A program made the position numbers and the translations under genes. A stretch of DNA of 60,417 bases from assembly GCA_019634615.1 (NCBI GenBank), contig JAHCAZ010000025.1:1-60417 (forward strand). The letters run 5' to 3'. The DNA is from Opitutaceae bacterium (GTDB lineage: Bacteria > Verrucomicrobiota > Verrucomicrobiia > Opitutales > Opitutaceae). Of this stretch, positions 55,875 to 60,417 are shown one piece after another; the stretch's first letter is position 1; every line of letters begins with the position of its first letter. The notes below the pieces were generated by a model. The model was not told the origin of the DNA, searched no databases, and saw only the letters and a program-made list of their open reading frames with translations.

Positions 55875-58406
55875 ATGTCCCAGGAACCGATGAACAACTT
55901 CACGCCGCGCGCCCAGCAGGTGCTGGCGCTGGCCCGCAAGGAAGCCGACCGCTTCCACCACAACTACGTCGGCACCGAGCACATTTTGCTCGGGCTGATC
56001 AAGCTGGGGCAGGGCGTCGCCGTGAGCGTGCTGCAGAAGATGGGCCTCGACCTCGAGACCGTCCGCGCCGCCGTCGAGAAGCAGGTCGGCACCGGCCAGG
56101 AGACCAAGACCCCCGGCAGCATCCCGTACACCCCGCGCGTCAAGAAGGTGCTCGCCCTCGCCGGCAAGGAGGCGCGCACGCTCAACCATTCCTACGTCGG
56201 CACCGAGCACATCCTCCTCGGCCTCCTCCGCGAGGGCGAGGGCGTCGCCGCCCGCGTGCTCAAGTCCCTCGACATCGACATCGAGCGCACTCGCAACGAG
56301 ATCCTCCGCGAGCTCGACCCGCAGTTCTCCGGCGGCGAGGCCGGCGGCGGTCCCGAGGAAGCCTCCGCCGGCGGTCCCGCCCGTGGCGGCGGCGGTGGCG
56401 CCGGCCCCGAGGACAAGAAGGAGGTCAAGACCCCGGCCCTGAAGGCCTTCGGCCGCGACCTCACCGAGCTCGCCCGCAAATCCGAGATGGATCCCGTCGT
56501 CGGCCGCAAGAACGAGATCCGCCGCGTCATCCAGATCCTCTGCCGCCGCACCAAGAACAACCCCGTCCTCATCGGCGAGGCCGGCGTCGGCAAGACCGCC
56601 ATCGTCGAGGGCCTCGCCCAAGAGATCGCCGCGGGCAACGTCCCCGAGATCCTCCTCGAGAAGAAGGTCATCACCCTCGACCTCGCCCTCATGGTCGCCG
56701 GCACCAAGTACCGCGGCCAGTTCGAGGAGCGCATCAAGGCCGTGATGGACGAGATCAAGCGCGCCAAGAACATCATCCTCTTCATCGACGAGCTCCACAC
56801 CATCGTCGGCGCCGGCGCCGCCGAGGGTGCGATGGACGCCTCCAACATCTTCAAGCCCGCCCTCTCGCGCGGCGAGCTGCAGTGCATCGGCGCGACCACC
56901 CTCAACGAGTACCGCAAGTACATCGAGAAGGACTCCGCCCTCGACCGCCGCTTCCAGTCCGTGAAGGTCGAGGCGCCGTCCGTCGACGACACCATCCTCA
57001 TCCTCCGGGGCATCCGCTCCAAGTACGAGGACCACCACAAGGCCGTCTTCACCGACAAGTCCATCGAGGCCGCCGCCAAGCTCTCCGACCGCTACATCAC
57101 CGGCCGCTTCCTGCCCGACAAGGCGATCGACGTCATGGACGAGGCCGGCTCGCGCGCCCGCATCGGCGCCCTCAGCCGCCCGCCCAACATCGAGGAACTC
57201 GCCAAGGAGATCGAGGGCGTCTGCGCCCTCAAGGAGAAGGCCATCGCCGAGCAGCACTTCGAGGAGGCCGCCAAGTTCCGCGACCAGGAGAAGCAGCTCC
57301 GTGCGAAGCAGGAGCAGGTCACGGAGGAATGGCGCAAGGCCCGCGAGGAGAAGCGCGTCACGATCGACGAGGACCTCATGATGCAGGTCGTCGCCGACTG
57401 GACCGGCATCCCGCTCAGCCGCATGGAAAAGAAGGAGAGCGAGAAGCTCCTCGCGATGGAGGCCGAGATCCAGAAGGTCGTCGTCGGCCAGGAACTCGCC
57501 GCCTCCGCCATCGCCCGCGCCCTCCGCCGCTCCCGTGCCGACCTCAAGGACCCGCGCCGCCCGATCGGCTCGTTCCTCTTCGTCGGCCCGACCGGCGTCG
57601 GCAAGACCGAGACCGCCAAGCAGCTCGCCGCCCAGATGTTCGGCAACCAGGACGCGATCATCCAGATCGACATGTCCGAATACATGGAGAAGTTCGCCGT
57701 CTCCCGCCTCGTCGGCTCGCCCCCGGGCTACGTCGGCTACGACGAGGGCGGCCAGCTCACCGAGGCCGTGCGCCGCAAGCCATACGCCGTCGTCCTCTTC
57801 GACGAGGTCGAGAAGGCCCACCCGGACGTGATCCAGATCCTCCTGCAGATCCTCGAGGACGGCCGCCTGACCGACTCCCTCGGCCGCTCCGTGGATTTCC
57901 GGAACACGATCATCATCATGACCTCGAACGTCGGCGCCCAGCTCCTGCAGCGCCAGACCTCGATGGGCTTCGCCGCCGCCGCGGCGACGTTCAACGACGC
58001 CGAGACCATGCGCGAGAAGGTGCTCGAGGAGGCCAAGCGCGTCTTCAAGCCGGAGTTCCTGAACCGCATCTCTGACATCATCTTCTTCCGCCCGCTGGAC
58101 CGGAACGACCTGATCAAGATCATCGACATCGAGCTCGTGAAGTTCGCCCAGCGCCTCGCGGCCCGGAAGATCGTGCTCGAGTTCACGCCCGCGTCGAAGG
58201 CCCTCCTCATCGAGAAGGGCTACGACGAGAAGTACGGCGCCCGCCCGCTGCGCCGGGCCGTCGAGCACTACGTCGAGGACCCGCTGGCCGAGGCCATCCT
58301 CCGCGGCGACGTGAAGGACGGCGAACCGGTGCTGGTCGACCGCGTCGGCGACAAGCTGACCTTCACTCAGAAGACCCCTCCCGCCACCACTGGAGTGGCG
58401 TCGTAA
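55875..58406 (+). CDS. clpC: ClpC, AAA+ protease ATPase subunit
   Basis: A class I Clp ATPase (843 residues) that unfolds substrates for ClpP. Two N-domain repeats (residues about 5-145: [20 protein letters not shown] and [20 protein letters not shown]), AAA domain 1 with Walker [14 protein letters not shown], the UVR motif region ([20 protein letters not shown]), and AAA domain 2 with Walker [15 protein letters not shown] Gly/Pro-rich linker (about 160-180) is longer than usual. It is the last gene of the mcsA-mcsB-clpC operon and is closed by the terminator at 58430-58469. ClpP is not in the window. Confidence 0.96.
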   Translation: MSQEPMNNFTPRAQQVLALARKEADRFHHNYVGTEHILLGLIKLGQGVAVSVLQKMGLDLETVRAAVEKQVGTGQETKTPGSIPYTPRVKKVLALAGKEARTLNHSYVGTEHILLGLLREGEGVAARVLKSLDIDIERTRNEILRELDPQFSGGEAGGGPEEASAGGPARGGGGGAGPEDKKEVKTPALKAFGRDLTELARKSEMDPVVGRKNEIRRVIQILCRRTKNNPVLIGEAGVGKTAIVEGLAQEIAAGNVPEILLEKKVITLDLALMVAGTKYRGQFEERIKAVMDEIKRAKNIILFIDELHTIVGAGAAEGAMDASNIFKPALSRGELQCIGATTLNEYRKYIEKDSALDRRFQSVKVEAPSVDDTILILRGIRSKYEDHHKAVFTDKSIEAAAKLSDRYITGRFLPDKAIDVMDEAGSRARIGALSRPPNIEELAKEIEGVCALKEKAIAEQHFEEAAKFRDQEKQLRAKQEQVTEEWRKAREEKRVTIDEDLMMQVVADWTGIPLSRMEKKESEKLLAMEAEIQKVVVGQELAASAIARALRRSRADLKDPRRPIGSFLFVGPTGVGKTETAKQLAAQMFGNQDAIIQIDMSEYMEKFAVSRLVGSPPGYVGYDEGGQLTEAVRRKPYAVVLFDEVEKAHPDVIQILLQILEDGRLTDSLGRSVDFRNTIIIMTSNVGAQLLQRQTSMGFAAAAATFNDAETMREKVLEEAKRVFKPEFLNRISDIIFFRPLDRNDLIKIIDIELVKFAQRLAARKIVLEFTPASKALLIEKGYDEKYGARPLRRAVEHYVEDPLAEAILRGDVKDGEPVLVDRVGDKLTFTQKTPPATTGVAS

Positions 58407-58429
58407 ACGACGACTACCCGTCGCCCAAC

Positions 58430-58469
58430 AAAACCCCGCCCTCCGAGAAAAAGGAGAGCGGGGTTTTTT
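58430..58469 (+). terminator. Intrinsic terminator after clpC
   Basis: Left arm aaaaccccgccctcc (58430-58444) and right arm ggagagcggggttttt (58453-58468), loop about 8 bases, then T-run to 58469. The minus-strand reading also has four T after the stem, so it can serve the convergent response regulator gene (stop at 58498). Confidence 0.88.
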
Positions 58470-58497
58470 GTGGGATCCTATTTGGAAGCGTCCGCGG

Positions 58498-59379
58498 TCA
58501 CCGTCCCGCCGGCCGGAGGATCTCGATCGCGACGAGGGCGGCGGCGTTGCGGGTCTCGAGGCCGAGCTTGCGGAAGATGTTCTCCACGTGCTTGTGCACC
58601 GTGCGCACGCCGGCGCCGAGGATGGTGGCGATGTCGGGGTTGCTCTTGCCCTGCGCCAGCCAGTACAGGACCTCGGCCTCGCGCGGCGTGAGTCCGAGCC
58701 GCAGCAGCGCGGCCGGGCCCGGCGGGTGGTTCGGCTCCTCGAGGATCAGCAGGCGCAGGTCATCGCGGCCTGGTTCGGCGAAGTGCCGCACATGGAGCGG
58801 TCCGCCCGGCGCCTCCAGCCCCGGCGGCAGGCGGCCGGCCTCGTGGCCCGGGAAGAAGCGGTGGAGCAGGGCCTCGGCGAGGCGCGACGCGAAGACGATG
58901 CGGCCGTCCTTGGCCACCAGCACCACGGCCCGGTCGAGCGACTGGCGGAGCTGGTTCTCGACCTCGATCCGCATCGCGAGTTCCTCCTCGAGCGACCGCT
59001 GCAGGGCGCGGATCTGGAGGTGGGCCCGGACGCGGGCCAGCACCTCCGGCGCATGCACCGGCTTCAGGATGTAGTCCACGGCCCCGGCCGCGAAGGCGCG
59101 CACTTTCTCCTCCGGCTCGTCGAGGGCCGTCATGAACAGCACGGGGATGTCGCGCCACGCCGGGTTGGCCTTGAGCGCCCCGCAGGCCGCGAACCCGTCC
59201 ATCGCCGGCATCACCGCATCGAGCAGGATCAGGTCGGGCAGCGTGTGCGCCAGCAGCGAGAACGCGCTCTGGGCGCTCTCGGCCACGAGCAGGTCGTACC
59301 CGGCATCGCCCAGGGCATCGAGAACCAGGGCGAGGTTGGCGGGGGTGTCGTCGACGACGAGGATCTTGGCGGCATTCAT
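58498..59379 (-). CDS. Response regulator with receiver and LuxR-type HTH domains
   Basis: A 293-residue regulator. The receiver domain has ILVVDDTPANLALVLDAL (acidic pocket), LILLDAVMPAMDG (phosphorylated Asp about 53) and DYILKPV (Lys). A long helix (LQIRALQRSLEEELAMRIEV) leads to a small PAS-like domain (SLDRAVVLVAKDGRIVFASR), and the C-terminal HTH of LuxR/GerE type is LTPREAEVLYWLAQGKSNPD with VRTVHKHVENIFRKLG. It starts at ATG 59379 and overlaps the kinase stop by four bases, so it is the partner of that kinase. Target genes unknown. Confidence 0.92.
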   Translation of the reverse strand: MNAAKILVVDDTPANLALVLDALGDAGYDLLVAESAQSAFSLLAHTLPDLILLDAVMPAMDGFAACGALKANPAWRDIPVLFMTALDEPEEKVRAFAAGAVDYILKPVHAPEVLARVRAHLQIRALQRSLEEELAMRIEVENQLRQSLDRAVVLVAKDGRIVFASRLAEALLHRFFPGHEAGRLPPGLEAPGGPLHVRHFAEPGRDDLRLLILEEPNHPPGPAALLRLGLTPREAEVLYWLAQGKSNPDIATILGAGVRTVHKHVENIFRKLGLETRNAAALVAIEILRPAGR

Positions 59380-60417
59380 GACGCGGCGGGGGAGCCCGGG
59401 TGCAGGCTCGCGGCGAGGATCTCGCGCAGGCGCTCCATCTGGAAGGCCCGGGCCGGGCCTTCCAGGCGCTCGATGAAGGCCAGGCACTCGGGATGCGTGG
59501 CGCGGAGGTCGGCGAGCAGCCGGCGCAACTGCGTGATCTCGCCGCGCTGCGCCGCGGCCAGGAGGGCCGCGAGCTTGTCCGCGGGCGGCAGGGTCTCCGC
59601 GCCCGTCGCCGGCGCCGCGGCGGGCGCGACCGCGCCGGCCGGCGCGGTGATGAGGTCCAGGTTGAGGTGCAGGGCGAGCTTCTGGATCAGCTCGGACTCG
59701 CGGAACGGCTTCGGCAGGAAATCGTCGCAGCCCGCGGCAAAGGCGTCGTCCTGGTTGAACGAGAGGACCGAGGCCGACATCGCGATCAGCTTCAGCCGGT
59801 CGCCGGCGGCCAGCCGGCGCAGGCGTCGCGCGAGTTCGAGGCCGTCGATCCCGGGCATGCGCAGGTCAAGGAAGACCAGGTCGGGCGGTTGTTGGGAAAC
59901 GTGGGCCAGGGCTTCATCGCCGGATGCGGCCGTGGTCACGATGAAGCCCAGCGGCGTCAGCAGGTCGACGATCAGGCGGCGATTGACCTCGACGTCATCC
60001 ACGACCAGCAGGCGGCGGCGCGGACCCGCGTAGCCGGTGACGCGAAGGCCCGTCGCGGCAGACGGGTGCGACTCCCCGTCGAGCGCCGGAAGATCCACGG
60101 CAAAGGCGAAGGTGCTCCCGGCCCCGGGCGCGCTGGTCACGGTGAGCGTGCCGCCCATCAACTGCACCAGTCGGCGACTGATCGCGAGGCCCAGGCCCGT
60201 GCCCGGTTCCGCCGGCCGGCCCTCGAGCGCCTGCTGGAACGGTTCGAAGAGCCGAGCCTGGTCGGCCGGGGCGAGCCCGACGCCCGTGTCGCTGACGGCA
60301 AAGCGCGTGGTGTCGCCCGCGCGGCGCACCGTGAGGCGCACCTCGCCGCGGGCGGTGAACTTCACCGCGTTGCTCAGGAGATTCTCCAGCACCTGGCGGA
60401 GCTTTTGCGCGTCGCCG
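59376..60417 (-). CDS. Hybrid sensor histidine kinase, C-terminal part
   Basis: Partial gene, N terminus outside the window; the frame is open to the last bases. Visible from the right: N box (KLRQVLENLLSNAVKFTARG), G1 (DTGVGLAPADQARLFEPF), G2 (GTGLGLAISRRLVQLMG), then a receiver domain (RRLLVVDDVEVNRRLIVDLL; DLVFLDLRMPGIDGLE; DFLPKPF). A Pro/Ala linker leads to a helical end (DKLAALLAAAQRGEITQLRR) without an obvious phosphotransfer His. The response regulator gene follows with a 4-base overlap. Confidence 0.9.
   Translation of the reverse strand, partial: GDAQKLRQVLENLLSNAVKFTARGEVRLTVRRAGDTTRFAVSDTGVGLAPADQARLFEPFQQALEGRPAEPGTGLGLAISRRLVQLMGGTLTVTSAPGAGSTFAFAVDLPALDGESHPSAATGLRVTGYAGPRRRLLVVDDVEVNRRLIVDLLTPLGFIVTTAASGDEALAHVSQQPPDLVFLDLRMPGIDGLELARRLRRLAAGDRLKLIAMSASVLSFNQDDAFAAGCDDFLPKPFRESELIQKLALHLNLDLITAPAGAVAPAAAPATGAETLPPADKLAALLAAAQRGEITQLRRLLADLRATHPECLAFIERLEGPARAFQMERLREILAASLHPGSPAAS

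Noticed and set aside
54714..58268. A minus-strand frame of nearly 1200 codons over mcsB and clpC
   Set aside because: Shadow frame created by codon bias; the plus strand encodes clear McsB and ClpC.

Overview
The window is about 60 kb of high-GC bacterial chromosome whose gene content points to the Verrucomicrobiota, most likely a relative of Opitutus (Opitutaceae). The signs are a fused SecDF, biosynthetic SpeA, McsA-McsB-ClpC without CtsR, an M61 peptidase, DUF5703/six-hairpin glycosidase-like proteins, a lexA-imuA-imuB-dnaE2 mutagenesis operon, few strong Shine-Dalgarno sites, and many GC-rich palindromes of REP type between genes. The taxonomic placement is an inference from these families; no rRNA or tRNA gene was seen.

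Layout. 0-8 kb: the end of gcvH, a two-gene RND efflux pump, typA (BipA), and an RDD membrane protein. 7.5-8.55 kb: a stretch with no credible protein gene, very rich in hairpins, ending on the minus strand in an intrinsic terminator. I read it as a candidate large structured RNA of up to about 1 kb, convergent with the RDD gene and divergent from hrpB. 8.5-16 kb: hrpB helicase, a lipoprotein, a glycosidase-like protein, speA. 16-21 kb: yajC-secDF (Sec translocon accessory) and recJ. 21-29 kb (minus strand): a membrane-anchored probable NlpC/P60-like protein, rimO, a 32-residue very basic protein, an M61 peptidase, an Rsm22-like and a second methyltransferase. 28-31 kb: an NMT1/THI5-type ABC importer. 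31-33 kb: small metabolic and hypothetical genes.

33.1-35.7 kb is visibly less GC-rich and looks acquired. It has a VOC gene apparently fused to a secreted protein by loss of one base in an A6 run, a 175-bp MITE-like inverted-repeat element, and an integron attC-like site directly before a four-helix membrane protein gene. 35.7-41.6 kb is the SOS mutagenesis operon lexA-imuA-imuB-dnaE2, translationally coupled from imuA onward and preceded by two tandem ATTC-N4-GAAT palindromes that I propose as LexA operators.

41.8-60.4 kb: a DUF5703-like glycosidase, a short ribosome hibernation factor, an SDR, a pseudouridine synthase, an M14-like peptidase, convergent gltX and glnS, a CBS/DRTGG family II pyrophosphatase, a type IV pilin-like protein, ilvE, the mcsA-mcsB-clpC stress operon with a clear terminator, and a two-component pair cut by the window end. 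Several REP-like families (A: GGGTC-N3-GACCC type; B: around 11.2 and 29.3 kb; D: around 41.7 and 54.0 kb) punctuate intergenic spaces, once lie inside hrpB, and once supply both stop codons of a convergent gene pair.
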